Shown: positions 1 to 8,656 of the stretch, piece after piece
How the letters are laid out: every line of letters starts with the position of its first letter
Numbering within the stretch: the first letter of the stretch is position 1
Assembly (NCBI RefSeq): GCF_002304225.1
Contig: NZ_NSLB01000003.1
Span: 186,001 to 250,000, forward strand
Direction of reading: 5' to 3'
Origin: Pseudomonas sp. HAR-UPW-AIA-41
GTDB taxonomy: Bacteria; Pseudomonadota; Gammaproteobacteria; Pseudomonadales; Pseudomonadaceae
DNA: 64,000 nt
Translations under genes and position numbers: made by a program
Notes under the pieces: generated by a model
Databases searched by the model: none
What the model was told of the DNA's origin: nothing
What the model saw: the letters and a program-made list of their open reading frames with translations, nothing else

Positions 1-1120
1 TGACGATAAAGGGTTTGGCTTTTTCCAGGGCGCAGCGCAGTCGGGTCAGGTCTTCGAAGCGAATGCGCTTGTGTCGGCGGAGAGCGACCAGGCGCTTAGC
101 GCTCAGCACGCCGATACCGGGCACGCGCGCGATCATGGAAGGTTCTGCGCGGTTCAGATCGACGGGGAAGTGCTCGCGATGGCTCAGCGCCCAGGCCAGT
201 TTGGGATCCACATCCAGTGCCAGGTTGCCGGGCCCGCTGAGCAGTTCGCCGGCACTGAAACCGTAACCACGCATGAGGAAGTCGGCCTGGTACAGGCGGT
301 GTTCGCGCAGCAGTGGTGGCGCGGAAAATGGCACGGTGCTCGGGCTTTGCGGGATCGGGCTGAATGCCGAGTAGTAGACCCGACGCAGGCGGTAATCTCC
401 ATACAGGCTGGCAGCGGTGTGCAGGATGGTGCTGTCGTCGGTGGCATCGGCACCGATGATCATCTGCGTGCTTTGCCCGGCCGGAGCGAAGTGTGGTGCG
501 CGTTTTTCTGCCCGAGCCTCACGTTCCCCTTGATGAATCGAATGCATGGCCTGTTTGATGGTGCGCACCTGCTTTTCCGGTGCCAGGCGGATCAGGCTGC
601 TTTCCGTGGGCAGTTCGATATTCACGCTAAGACGGTCGGCATAGCGACCGGCTTCTTCGATCAGCAACGGATCGGCGTCGGGGATGGTCTTGAGGTGGAT
701 ATAGCCGCGAAACTCATGCTCTTCGCGCAACAGCTTGGCCACCCGGATCAACTGCTCCATGGTGTAGTCGGCTGAGCGGATGATGCCGGAACTGAGAAAC
801 AGACCGCTGATGCAGTTACGTTTATAGAAATCGAGGGTCAGGGTGACCACTTCTTCCGGGGTGAAGCGGGCGCGTGGCACATCACTGGAGCGGCGGTTGA
901 CGCAGTACTGGCAGTCATACAGGCAGAAATTGGTCAGTAAAATTTTCAGCAGGGCCACGCAGCGGCCGTCCGGAGTAAAGCTGTGGCAGATGCCCATGCC
1001 ATTGGTCGATCCTATGCCGCCGCTGCCCTTTGAGCTGCGCTTGGGCGCGCCACTGCTGGCGCAGGAAGCATCGTACTTGGCGGCGTCGGCGAGAATGGAG
1101 AGCTTGTCGATCAGTTGCAT
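1..1120 (-). CDS. Putative DNA modification/repair radical SAM protein (partial, runs off left edge)
   Basis: The reading frame stays open from the ATG at 1120 to the window edge, so the C-terminus is missing. The radical SAM cysteine motif CLYDCQYC (CX3CX2C) lies near residue 65, and the visible C-terminal part carries a helix-hairpin-helix like segment (VPGIGVLSAKRL), which suggests nucleic-acid contact. This matches the family annotated as putative DNA modification/repair radical SAM protein, usually followed by a partner gene that would lie off the left edge. A perfect LexA-type box sits 16 bases upstream of the start, which fits an SOS-induced role; I recall that the P. aeruginosa homologue (PA0069) belongs to the LexA regulon. 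The reaction it catalyses is not known to me. Confidence 0.85.
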   Translation of the reverse strand, partial: MQLIDKLSILADAAKYDASCASSGAPKRSSKGSGGIGSTNGMGICHSFTPDGRCVALLKILLTNFCLYDCQYCVNRRSSDVPRARFTPEEVVTLTLDFYKRNCISGLFLSSGIIRSADYTMEQLIRVAKLLREEHEFRGYIHLKTIPDADPLLIEEAGRYADRLSVNIELPTESSLIRLAPEKQVRTIKQAMHSIHQGEREARAEKRAPHFAPAGQSTQMIIGADATDDSTILHTAASLYGDYRLRRVYYSAFSPIPQSPSTVPFSAPPLLREHRLYQADFLMRGYGFSAGELLSGPGNLALDVDPKLAWALSHREHFPVDLNRAEPSMIARVPGIGVLSAKRLVALRRHKRIRFEDLTRLRCALEKAKPFIV

Positions 1121-1135
1121 GGCCTAACTCGATAA

Positions 1136-1151
1136 CTGTTTTTATATACAG
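1136..1151 (-). promoter_or_regulatory. LexA (SOS) box upstream of the radical SAM gene
   Basis: The site is CTGT-N8-ACAG with an AT-only centre, a full match to the Pseudomonas/E. coli LexA consensus. It ends 16 bases before the start codon of the radical SAM gene, a position where a bound repressor would block transcription. It could also affect the divergent TM2 gene, which starts 120 bases away. Confidence 0.8.
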
Positions 1152-1271
1152 TATTTCGGGTCGCTCATGAGTCGCAAGATGGAAGTTGTAACGCAATGGA
1201 TTTCGACCGGCAGGGCAACCTTGCGTAGAGTTCGTGGTCAATGTAGTGATCACTAATGACAGGGGGCAGGA

Positions 1272-1670
1272 ATGCAACGACAGGACACGCATAGCAAGGT
1301 CATTGGCTACCTGCTGTGGATCTTCGGTTTTCTCGGCGCGCACCGTTTCTACTATGGCCGGCCGGTGACCGGGACCATCTGGTTCTTCACCCTCGGGCTG
1401 TTCTTCATCGGCTGGATTATCGACCTGTTCCTGATCCCGTCGATGGATCGCGAGGCCGATCTGCGCTACCACGGTGGCGAAACCGACTACAACGTGGCCT
1501 GGATTCTGCTGACTTTCCTCGGTCTGTTCGGGGTGCACCGCATGTACATGGGCAAGTGGCTGACCGGCATTCTGTACCTGTGCACCGGCGGCCTGTTCCT
1601 GATCGGTGTGCTGTATGACTTCTGGACGCTGAATACGCAGATTTCCGTGCGCAACGCGCAATCGGCCTGA
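1272..1670 (+). CDS. TM2 domain protein with two TM2 repeats
   Basis: A 132-residue integral membrane protein made of two copies of the TM2 unit. Repeat 1 (about residues 10-56) and repeat 2 (about 74-119) share the pattern G-x-H-R-x-Y-x-G-x(2)-T-G, followed by a G-L-F-x-I-G-x(3)-D helix end. This looks like an internal duplication of a helix-turn-helix membrane unit. The ATG at 1272 follows a GGGGCAGG stretch that can serve as ribosome binding site. It is divergent from the radical SAM gene and ends at a strong terminator. TM2 proteins have no agreed biochemical function; I cannot assign one. Confidence 0.8.
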   Translation: MQRQDTHSKVIGYLLWIFGFLGAHRFYYGRPVTGTIWFFTLGLFFIGWIIDLFLIPSMDREADLRYHGGETDYNVAWILLTFLGLFGVHRMYMGKWLTGILYLCTGGLFLIGVLYDFWTLNTQISVRNAQSA

Positions 1671-1684
1671 GTCGTTTTCAGGCA

Positions 1685-1716
1685 GAAAAAAGCCCGCCGA
1701 CTGGCGGGCTTTTTTG
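1685..1716. terminator. Bidirectional intrinsic terminator between TM2 gene and pyrC'
   Basis: The stem AAGCCCGCC / GGCGGGCTT is flanked by A and T runs, so it can end transcripts from both converging genes. It lies between the stop codons at 1670 and 1727. Confidence 0.85.
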
Positions 1717-1726
1717 TGAGCGACGC

Positions 1727-2998
1727 TCAGCGCTGATAGCGCACCTGACCGTCGACCAGGGTATAGCGCACCAGGCCCGGCAGGCAGTGGCCGAGGAAGG
1801 GGCAGTTCTGCCCCTTGGAGTGCCAGGTCTCGCCGGCCAGCGTCGAGGCTTGCGGGTCGAACAGCACCAGATCGGCGGCGCGGCCGGTGGCCAACTGGCC
1901 GGTGGGCAGGCGCAGGGCGCTGGCCGGACCGCTGCTGAGGCGGGCCAGCAGTTCCGGCAGGCTGAGCAGGCCGTCCTGCACCAGCGTCAGGGCCAACGGC
2001 AGGAGCAGTTCGACGCTGCTGATGCCCGGCTCGGTGGCGGCGAACGGCGCCAGCTTGGCGTCAGCCTCATGCGGCTGATGGTGGCTGGCAATGGCCTGGA
2101 TCACGCCGGATTTGACGGCGGCGCGCAGGCCGTTGCGATCGGCTGGCGAGCGCAGCGGCGGTTGCACGTGATAGAGGCTGGAGAAGTCTTCCAGCGCCTC
2201 GTCGGTCAGGATCAGCTGGTACAGCGCCACGTCGGCGGTGACTGGCAGACCACGTGCCTGGGCCTCGGCAATCATCTGCGCGCCGCGTGCGGTGGTGAGT
2301 TGGGTGAAGTGGGCGCGCACGCCGCTTTGCTCGACCAGCAGCAGGTTTCGGGCCAGGGCGACGGTCTCGGCGGTTTCCGGAATGCCGGCCAGGCCGCGGA
2401 AGCTGGCCAGGGCGCCTTCGTGAGCCATGCCGCCGGCGGCGAGATCGGGATCCTGGGAGTGCAGCACCAGTGTCAGGTCGAAGGTTGCCGCATATTCCAT
2501 GGCCCGGCGCAGCAGGCGCGGGTTGTGGAAGCCGCCAAGGCCGTCGGCAAAGGCCACGCAGCCGGCGTCGCGCAGGGCGACCAGCTCGGCCAGCTGCTCG
2601 CCGGCCAGCCCCTTGCTGAAGGCACCCAGCGGAAAGACCTTGGCATGCCCGGCTTCGCGGGCGCGATCGAGGATCAGTTCGGCAACGGCGGTGGTATCCA
2701 GTACCGGTTTGGTCTGCGGCGGGCAGCACAGGCTGGTGACGCCGCCGGCGGCGGCGGCCAGGGTTTCGCTGTTGATCGTGCCTTTGCGGCTGTAGCCCGG
2801 CTCGCGCAGGCTGACATTGAGGTCGACCAGGCCGGGAGCGGCGACCAGACCCTGGGCGTCGATGCGCTGGGAGGCCTGGAAGCCAGCCGGGGCGGCGCCG
2901 ATGGCGATGATCTGGCCAGCGTCGATGTGCAGGTCGCTGACCTGATCCAGCCCGCTGGCGGGGTCGATGACGCGGGCGCCAAGAATACTGAGGCTCAC
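1727..2998 (-). CDS. pyrC': Dihydroorotase-like PyrC' (non-catalytic ATCase partner)
   Basis: This 423-residue amidohydrolase-fold protein follows pyrB directly: the pyrB stop codon abuts the GTG start at 2998. In active dihydroorotases the first strand carries the metal ligands D-x-H-x-H. Here that place reads DLNVSLREPG (about residues 58-67), so both histidines are lost while the following REPG remains. That is the signature of the inactive PyrC' (PyrX) subunit, which in Pseudomonas is needed to assemble the dodecameric aspartate transcarbamoylase and does not catalyse the third pyrimidine step. A true pyrC should lie elsewhere in the genome. Confidence 0.9.
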   Translation of the reverse strand: MSLSILGARVIDPASGLDQVSDLHIDAGQIIAIGAAPAGFQASQRIDAQGLVAAPGLVDLNVSLREPGYSRKGTINSETLAAAAGGVTSLCCPPQTKPVLDTTAVAELILDRAREAGHAKVFPLGAFSKGLAGEQLAELVALRDAGCVAFADGLGGFHNPRLLRRAMEYAATFDLTLVLHSQDPDLAAGGMAHEGALASFRGLAGIPETAETVALARNLLLVEQSGVRAHFTQLTTARGAQMIAEAQARGLPVTADVALYQLILTDEALEDFSSLYHVQPPLRSPADRNGLRAAVKSGVIQAIASHHQPHEADAKLAPFAATEPGISSVELLLPLALTLVQDGLLSLPELLARLSSGPASALRLPTGQLATGRAADLVLFDPQASTLAGETWHSKGQNCPFLGHCLPGLVRYTLVDGQVRYQR

Positions 2999-3999
2999 TT
3001 AGGCGTTCTCCTGCTCGGCTTGTCGTTGCGCGGTCTGCCCGCTCATTGCCATGGACAGCACGGCCATGCGGATGGCGATGCCGTAGGTGACCTGATTGAG
3101 GATCACCGACTGGCGCCGTCGGCGACGGCCGATTCGATTTCCACGCCGCGGTTGATCGGGCCCGGGTGCATGACGATGGCATCCGGCTTGGCCAGGGCCA
3201 GCCGCTGTTCGGTCAGGCCGTAGAGGCGGTAGAACTCGCCCTCGCTGGGCAGCAGGCCGCCCTGCATGCGCTCCTTCTGCAGGCGCAGCATGATCACCAC
3301 GTCGACGTCCTTGAGGCCTTCGGCGAGGTTGTGGAAGACGCGCACGCCGTACTGCTCGATGCCCACCGGCAGCAGGGTCTTCGGCGCGATCACGCGGATG
3401 TCCTGGCAGCCGAGGGTTTTCAGCGCCAGCATGTCTGAGCGCGCCACGCGCGAGTGCAGGATGTCACCGACAATCGCGACGGAGAGGTTCTCGAAACCGC
3501 CCTTGTGGCGCTTGATGGTGAGCATGTCGAGCATGCCCTGGGTCGGGTGGCCGTGCCGGCCGTCGCCGCCATTGATGACCGCGACATTCGGGCAGACGTG
3601 CTCGGCTATGAAGTGGGCGGCGCCGGAGTCGGCATGGCGCACCACGAACATGTCGGCGGCCATGGCCTCCAGATTGCGCAGGGTGTCGAACAGGGTTTCG
3701 CCCTTGCTGGTCGAGCTGGTCGACACGTTGAGGGTGATCACGTCGGCCGACAGGCGCTGGGCCGCCAGTTCGAAAGTGGTGCGGGTGCGGGTGGAGTTCT
3801 CGAAGAACACGTTGCACACCGTCTTGCCGCGCAGTAGCGGCACCTTCTTCACGGCGCGGGCGCCGACTTCGAGGAAGGAGTCGGCAGTCTCCAGCAGCTC
3901 GCTGAGCAGTTCGCGCGGCAGGCCGTCGAGGGAGAGGAAGTGGCGCAGCTGGCCCTGGTCGTTGAGCTGCAGCGGGCGCTTGGCGTCGGTCGGCGTCAT
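2999..3999 (-). CDS. pyrB: Aspartate carbamoyltransferase PyrB, frameshifted near the C-terminus
   Basis: Catalytic subunit of aspartate transcarbamoylase, the committed step of pyrimidine synthesis (carbamoyl phosphate + aspartate). The carbamoyl phosphate motif STRTRTTFE and HPTQGMLD are intact, and the protein is collinear with Pseudomonas PyrB until [18 protein letters not shown]. There the frame breaks and meets a TGA at 3103-3105. The expected ending ([15 protein letters not shown], then about 22 more residues) is present in the next frame and stops at 2999. Adding one G to the GG at 3112-3113 joins the two and gives 333 residues, close to the usual 334. I read this as a single-base sequencing deletion; a genuine truncation would remove about 35 C-terminal residues. 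Confidence 0.88.
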
Positions 4000-4074
4000 C
4001 GCGGAATTCTCGGTTGGCGGCGGAACAAGGGGCGATGCCTTACTGCCGGGGCAGGGCAGGCACGGATCGCTTTA

Positions 4075-4590
4075 CTACTGGGCCTGGGTATCGAGGCACC
4101 TGAGTTCTAGGTTCAGCGGTGCCGGGCCAGTCAATTTTACCCGCTGGCCGGCCGGCAGGAACAGGGTGGTGCCGACAACATCGGGGCGGATCGGCAGCTC
4201 GCGGGCATCCAGGTCGAGCAGGCAGACCAGGGTGACGCTGGCCGGGCGGCCGTAATCGAACAGCTCGTTGAGAGCGGCGCGGATGGTGCGGCCGCTCATC
4301 AGCACGTCGTCGATCAGCACCAGATGCTGGCCGTCGATCTCGAAGGGCAGTTCCGACGGGCGGACTTGCGGGTGCAGGCCGCTGCGGGTGAAGTCGTCGC
4401 GGTAGAAGGACACGTCCAGGGTGCCGAGCTCTTCCTGGCGGCCCAGCTCGGCGAGCAGGGCCTGGGCAACCCAGACACCGCCGGTGCGGATACCGATAAA
4501 GCGGGCGGCGGTGATGTCATGTCGGGCCAGGTGGGCTTTCAGCTCGCGGGCCATGGCGGGCAGCAGATCGGCGGGGCTGGGCAGAATCAT
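4075..4590 (-). CDS. pyrR: PyrR bifunctional regulator/uracil phosphoribosyltransferase homologue
   Basis: A 171-residue type I phosphoribosyltransferase fold with the PRPP-binding loop [16 protein letters not shown] (about residues 91-106). It lies between ruvX and pyrB with short gaps (17 and 75 bases), in the order conserved in Pseudomonas. In Gram-positive bacteria PyrR binds pyr leader RNA in response to UMP; in Pseudomonas it has been described as a regulator of pyr genes. I did not find a clear attenuator in the 75 bases before pyrB, so the mode of action here is open. Confidence 0.9.
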   Translation of the reverse strand: MILPSPADLLPAMARELKAHLARHDITAARFIGIRTGGVWVAQALLAELGRQEELGTLDVSFYRDDFTRSGLHPQVRPSELPFEIDGQHLVLIDDVLMSGRTIRAALNELFDYGRPASVTLVCLLDLDARELPIRPDVVGTTLFLPAGQRVKLTGPAPLNLELRCLDTQAQ

Positions 4591-4607
4591 GGCGTCTCCG
4601 GAGGATT

Positions 4608-5036
4608 TCAGGTGTTGGGGTGCTGTTCGAGCCAGCCTTCCAGCAGCAGGGCTGCGGCCAGTGCGTCCACCGGGTTGTCCCGGTAGCCGCCGCGCTGGCC
4701 CTGGGCCAGGCGTTGGCCTTTGGCCTCGAAGGTGGTCAGGCGTTCATCATGGGTGTGGACCGGCAGTTGGTAGCGGCCATGCAGGCGCCGGGCGAATTTC
4801 TCGGCGCGCTCGCTCATTTCGCTGGGCGTGCCGTCCATGTTCAGTGGCAGGCCGACAACGATGGCGTCCGGCTGCCATTCCTTGATCAGGGCTTCGACCT
4901 TGTTCCAGTCCGGGACGCCGTTCTGTGCCTTGAGTACACAGAGTTCGCGCGCCTGTCCGGTGATGGCCTGGCCGACGGCGACGCCGATCTGCTTGGTGCC
5001 GTAATCGAAGCCGAGCAGCAGGCGTGGCGCGCTCAT
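4608..5036 (-). CDS. ruvX: Holliday junction resolvase-like RuvX/YqgF
   Basis: A 142-residue YqgF-family protein with an RNase H-like fold. The first acidic strand [17 protein letters not shown] and the later [14 protein letters not shown] and DERLTTFEA motifs are visible. The family processes the 5' end of pre-16S rRNA and was first proposed as a Holliday junction resolvase. The start chosen (ATG 5034-5036) overlaps the algH stop as ATGA, indicating translational coupling; longer starts would lie inside algH. Confidence 0.9.
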   Translation of the reverse strand: MSAPRLLLGFDYGTKQIGVAVGQAITGQARELCVLKAQNGVPDWNKVEALIKEWQPDAIVVGLPLNMDGTPSEMSERAEKFARRLHGRYQLPVHTHDERLTTFEAKGQRLAQGQRGGYRDNPVDALAAALLLEGWLEQHPNT

Positions 5037-5602
5037 GCGTGCCCGGCCTGTGCCGTGAGCAGGCTGAGGTTGATGCCCAGGCTGGCCGCCGCGGCGCTCA
5101 GGCGCTCGTCGGCGGGGATGTCGAAGAGGATGCGGCTGTCGGCAGGGCAACTGAGCCAGGCATTGTCGGCCAGTTCGGCCTCCAGCTGACCAGCTTCCCA
5201 GCCGGCATAACCGAGGCAGATCAGGGATTTTTCCGGGCCGCCGCCATCACCCATGGCGAACAGCACGTCCTGCGAGGTGGACAGCGCCAGCTCACCCAGC
5301 TCCAGGGTGGCCTGATAGCTGTGGCCGGCCGGGTGCAGGACAAAACCGCGTTCGGTCTGCACCGGGCCGCCACTGTAGACCGGCTGGAGCTGGCAGCGCT
5401 CGGCGCTGGGCTGGTCCGGGCGCAGTTGTTCGAGGATGTCCGTCAGGTGCAGGCCGCTGGGGCGGTTGATCACCAGGCCCATGGCGCCCTGCTCATTGTG
5501 TTCGACCAGATAGGTGACGGTCTGGGCGAAATGAGGGTCGGCCATGTGCGGCATGGCAATCAGGAAGTGGTGCTTGAGGAAGCTTTGCTGGGCATTTTTC
5601 AT
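5033..5602 (-). CDS. algH: AlgH, UPF0301/DUF179 family protein
   Basis: A 189-residue member of the AlgH (DUF179) family, opening MKNAQQSFLKHHFLIAMP, a perfect fit to the family start. The core NRPSGLHLTDIL and the VYSGGPVQTERGFVLH segment are present. AlgH was linked to alginate regulation in P. aeruginosa, but its biochemical role is unsettled. It overlaps ruvX by four bases and lies 47 bases downstream of tonB3, so these genes probably share a transcript. Confidence 0.92.
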   Translation of the reverse strand: MKNAQQSFLKHHFLIAMPHMADPHFAQTVTYLVEHNEQGAMGLVINRPSGLHLTDILEQLRPDQPSAERCQLQPVYSGGPVQTERGFVLHPAGHSYQATLELGELALSTSQDVLFAMGDGGGPEKSLICLGYAGWEAGQLEAELADNAWLSCPADSRILFDIPADERLSAAAASLGINLSLLTAQAGHA

Positions 5603-5649
5603 GCGGCTAGTTTCCGTCGTGCGTCGATGCGCATCAAGCGCTGTGCGCA

Positions 5650-6540
5650 TTACTGGCTGGAGAGGCGGTCGCCGCGCTCAAAGCGCCAGGTGCGGATGAT
5701 TTCCAGGCGGTCGATGTCTGCGAGGTCTCCGGTGAAGGGGGCGAAGGGCGCGGCCAGGCGCACGATGCGCATGGCTGCCTGGTCGAGCACCTGCTGGCCG
5801 GAGGATTCCAGCAGTTGCACCTCGTACAGGGTGCCGTCACGGTTGATCGATACCAGCAGGCGCAGCGAGCCGTGGATCTGCTTGCGTCGCGCCTCGTCCG
5901 GGTAGTTCAGGTTGCCGATGCGCTCGATCTTCTTGCGCCACTCTTCCTTGTACCAGGCGCCCTTGTCGCGCATGGTCGAGGCAGCGTTGAGGCGGTGGAT
6001 CTTCGGGCGCTTGGCGTAGGCCTGGCGCTCATCGGCCAGCTGCGCTTCCAGACTGGCGATTTCCGAGGAGAGCTGCGACAGGTCGAAGGTTGGCGCTTGG
6101 CGGGTGTTCGGCTCGGGCTGCTGTTCTTCGCGCTTGACCGGAGTCTTCTGTGGCTGAGGTGCGCGGGTGGCCAGCGCGGCTTTGGGGGCGACTTCCTGAC
6201 TGGCCTTGGGCTGCGCGGCCGGCGGGGTCACCTTTTTCACCTCGGTGTCCTGAAACAGGGCCTGCTCGGTGGTCTTGGGGGCAGCCTTGTGTTCCAGGGT
6301 GCCGCTGCCCTGCTGGTTGTCCTGGGCGAGGAAGTCGGCCTCCTTGGGCTTTTCCTCGCTCTTGAAGGTGGCCAGGGTGATTTCCAGGGATTTGCTCAGC
6401 AGGCTGGGCCCAGGCAGGGTGAAGCTCACGCCGAGAATCAGTGCAACGTGCAGGACCGCCGCGATCAGCAGGGTGAAGCCGAGACGGTCCGCGGGGCGGA
6501 CCGTGCTGCTGGGGAGCGGTAATGGAGTGGCGGCAGTCAT
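5650..6540 (-). CDS. tonB3: TonB3-like energy transducer
   Basis: A 296-residue TonB-type protein with a short cytoplasmic tail, one N-terminal membrane helix (about residues 20-43), a long charged and proline-containing periplasmic spacer, and a C-terminal TonB domain (about 205-296) with LNYPDEARRKQIHGSLRLLVSI and the typical I-x-R-T-W-R-F ending. A helical, charged stretch (ISxLEAQLADERQAYAKRP, about 160-180) precedes the C-terminal domain. The P. aeruginosa counterpart in the same position (tonB3) is required for twitching motility and pilus assembly, which fits the neighbouring pilG operon. Confidence 0.88.
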   Translation of the reverse strand: MTAATPLPLPSSTVRPADRLGFTLLIAAVLHVALILGVSFTLPGPSLLSKSLEITLATFKSEEKPKEADFLAQDNQQGSGTLEHKAAPKTTEQALFQDTEVKKVTPPAAQPKASQEVAPKAALATRAPQPQKTPVKREEQQPEPNTRQAPTFDLSQLSSEIASLEAQLADERQAYAKRPKIHRLNAASTMRDKGAWYKEEWRKKIERIGNLNYPDEARRKQIHGSLRLLVSINRDGTLYEVQLLESSGQQVLDQAAMRIVRLAAPFAPFTGDLADIDRLEIIRTWRFERGDRLSSQ

Positions 6541-6594
6541 TGCATCGGCTTCACAAACGAATGGGCGCAGTCTGCCGAGCGGGCAGAGAAAAGT

Positions 6595-7557
6595 CTATGA
6601 AGTGGTCCGCGCTGCCAGCTTGGCGGCGATGGCATCCATCAGGCGTTCGCCAATGCGGGTGTCGAAGGCCTTGTCGATCTCGCGAATGCAGGTCGGGCTG
6701 GTCACGTTGATTTCGGTCAGGTGCTCGCCGATCACGTCGAGGCCGACGAACAGCAGGCCGCGCTTGCGCAGCTCCGGGCCGACGGTACGGGCAATTTCCA
6801 GGTCGCGCTCGGTCAGTGGGCGGGCTTCGCCACGGCCACCGGCGGCCAGATTGCCGCGGGTTTCACCCTGCGCCGGGATGCGTGCCAGGCAATACGGGAC
6901 CGGCTCGCCGTCGATCATCAGGATGCGCTTGTCGCCGTCGATGATGGCCGGCAGGTAGCGCTGCGCCATGATCTGCTGGCTGCCGTGGTTGGTCAGGGTT
7001 TCGAGAATCACCGAGAGGTTCGGGTCACCTTCGCGATGGCGGAAGATCGAAGAGCCGCCCATGCCGTCCAGGGGTTTGAGAATGATGTCACGCTGCTCGC
7101 TGGCAAACTCGCGCAGAATGTCGGCGCGGCGGCTGACCAGGGTGGGTGGCGTCAGCTGCGGGAACAGGGTGGCGAACATCTTCTCGTTGCAGTCGCGCAG
7201 GCTCTGCGGGCGATTGACCACCAGACAGCCGGCTTGTTCGGCCTGTTCCAGCAGGTAGGTGGAGTAGATGAACTCGTTGTCGAAGGGAGGGTCCTTGCGC
7301 ATCAGGATCACATCCAGATCCTGCAACGGCTGGTCGACTTCGGTGCCGAGTTCAAACCAGCGGGCGGCGTCATCGAATACCCGCAATGGACGCAGGCGAG
7401 CGCGGGCTTGTCCGGCGCGCTGGTAGAGGTCCTGCTGCTCCATGTAGAACAGTTGCCAGCCGCGGGCCTGGGCGGCCAGCAGCATGGCCAGCGAGCTGTC
7501 CTTTTTGAAGCTGATGCTGGCGATGGGGTCCATCACGATGCCCAGACGAATTGACAT
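6595..7557 (-). CDS. gshB: Glutathione synthetase
   Basis: Joins gamma-glutamylcysteine and glycine using ATP in the second step of glutathione synthesis. The 320-residue protein begins MSIRLGIVMDPIASISFKKDSS, the standard GshB start, preceded by GGAG. ATP-grasp features are visible: RDIILKPLDGMGGSSIFR (about residues 145-162) and the C-terminal LFVGLDVIGEHLTEINVTSP. The ORF could extend 29 codons upstream, but the chosen ATG has the ribosome binding site and family agreement. It is divergent from pilG. Confidence 0.95.
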   Translation of the reverse strand: MSIRLGIVMDPIASISFKKDSSLAMLLAAQARGWQLFYMEQQDLYQRAGQARARLRPLRVFDDAARWFELGTEVDQPLQDLDVILMRKDPPFDNEFIYSTYLLEQAEQAGCLVVNRPQSLRDCNEKMFATLFPQLTPPTLVSRRADILREFASEQRDIILKPLDGMGGSSIFRHREGDPNLSVILETLTNHGSQQIMAQRYLPAIIDGDKRILMIDGEPVPYCLARIPAQGETRGNLAAGGRGEARPLTERDLEIARTVGPELRKRGLLFVGLDVIGEHLTEINVTSPTCIREIDKAFDTRIGERLMDAIAAKLAARTTS

Positions 7558-7750
7558 GGCGGCTCCTGCTTGAAACTGGCGCTGAATGGCCAGGCAAATG
7601 ATGTAAAAGGCGCTCAGGTTGGCGCTGGGTAGTTCTCCGGTCAAGGAAAAAACCTTGTGGGCCGGGGGCTTATAGATTGCATTTAGAGAGTGTGCTAAAA
7701 AGACTGAACGATTGGCTCGCAGCCCGTCGGTGGCAGGGCCTTTAGCGCAC

Positions 7751-7759
7751 TGATATAAC
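7751..7759 (+). promoter_or_regulatory. Possible extended -10 promoter element of the pil-chp operon
   Basis: TGATATAAC is an extended -10 element located 40 bases before the pilG start. No good -35 hexamer is visible at 17 bases, as expected for extended -10 promoters. This is the only candidate I could find in the 241-base gshB-pilG divergent region, and it is untested. Confidence 0.35.
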
Positions 7760-7798
7760 GCAAGAATAACGACTCACCGAGGCGATGGTAGGGCGAAC

Positions 7799-8206
7799 AT
7801 GGAACAGCATTCCGAAGGTTTGAAGGTCATGGTGATCGACGATTCAAAGACGATTCGTCGTACCGCGGAAACCTTGCTGAAGAAAGTGGGTTGCGATGTC
7901 ATTACAGCGGTCGACGGCTTTGACGCCCTGGCCAAGATTGCCGATTCCCATCCGAGCATCATCTTCGTCGATATCATGATGCCGCGTCTGGATGGTTATC
8001 AGACCTGCGCTCTGATCAAGAACAACAGCGCCTTCAAATCAACGCCGGTTATCATGCTGTCCTCCAAGGACGGTTTGTTCGATAAGGCGAAAGGCCGCAT
8101 CGTTGGCTCTGATCAGTACCTGACCAAACCTTTCAGCAAGGAAGAGTTGCTCGGTGCTATCAAGGCCCACGTCCCTGATTTCACCCCGGTGGAGCAAGCC
8201 TCCTAG
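7799..8206 (+). CDS. pilG: Twitching motility response regulator PilG
   Basis: A single-domain CheY-like receiver of 135 residues. Phospho-acceptor Asp58 lies in IIFVDIMMPRLDG; the acidic pair DD (14-15) and the T/K switch residues (MLSSK, KPFS) are present. PilG receives phosphate from ChpA, promotes pilus extension and activates the adenylate cyclase CyaB in P. aeruginosa. It is the first gene of the pilGHIJK-chpABC operon. Confidence 0.95.
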   Translation: MEQHSEGLKVMVIDDSKTIRRTAETLLKKVGCDVITAVDGFDALAKIADSHPSIIFVDIMMPRLDGYQTCALIKNNSAFKSTPVIMLSSKDGLFDKAKGRIVGSDQYLTKPFSKEELLGAIKAHVPDFTPVEQAS

Positions 8207-8250
8207 TAGTACGGCCCCGGCCGTTGTGCCTTTTCCAGATGGGAGACCCC

Positions 8251-8613
8251 ATGGCTCGAATTTTGATTGTTGATGACTCGCCGACCGAGATGTACAAACT
8301 GACGGCTATGCTTGAGAAGCATGGCCATCAGGTGCTGAAGGCGGAGAATGGCGCCGATGGCGTTGCCTTGGCTCGTCAGGAAAAGCCTGATGCCGTGTTG
8401 ATGGATATCGTCATGCCGGGCCTCAATGGCTTCCAGGCTACCCGTCAGCTGACCAAGGATCCGGAAACCAGCCATATTCCGGTGATCATCGTTACCACCA
8501 AGGATCAGGAAACCGACAAGGTCTGGGGCAAGCGCCAGGGTGCGCGTGACTACCTGACCAAGCCGGTGGATGAAGATACGCTGCTGAAAACCCTGAGCGC
8601 AGTTCTGGCTTAA
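8251..8613 (+). CDS. pilH: Twitching motility response regulator PilH
   Basis: A 120-residue receiver that is almost residue-for-residue P. aeruginosa PilH. The acceptor is Asp52 (VLMDIVMPGLNG); the acidic pair and the KPVDE loop are intact. The start at 8251 is preceded by GGGAGA; an upstream in-frame ATG at 8224 lacks a ribosome binding site. PilH opposes PilG, favouring retraction and/or draining phosphate from ChpA. Confidence 0.95.
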   Translation: MARILIVDDSPTEMYKLTAMLEKHGHQVLKAENGADGVALARQEKPDAVLMDIVMPGLNGFQATRQLTKDPETSHIPVIIVTTKDQETDKVWGKRQGARDYLTKPVDEDTLLKTLSAVLA

Positions 8614-8656
8614 GCCTGCTCTGCGGTCTGTGCATAACTAGAAGAATAAGGCCGGC

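Noticed and set aside
1787..3223. Open frame of 478 codons on the plus strand opposite pyrC' and pyrB
   Set aside because: Composition is Gly/Gln/Ala repeats mirrored from the coding strand; both true genes are certain.
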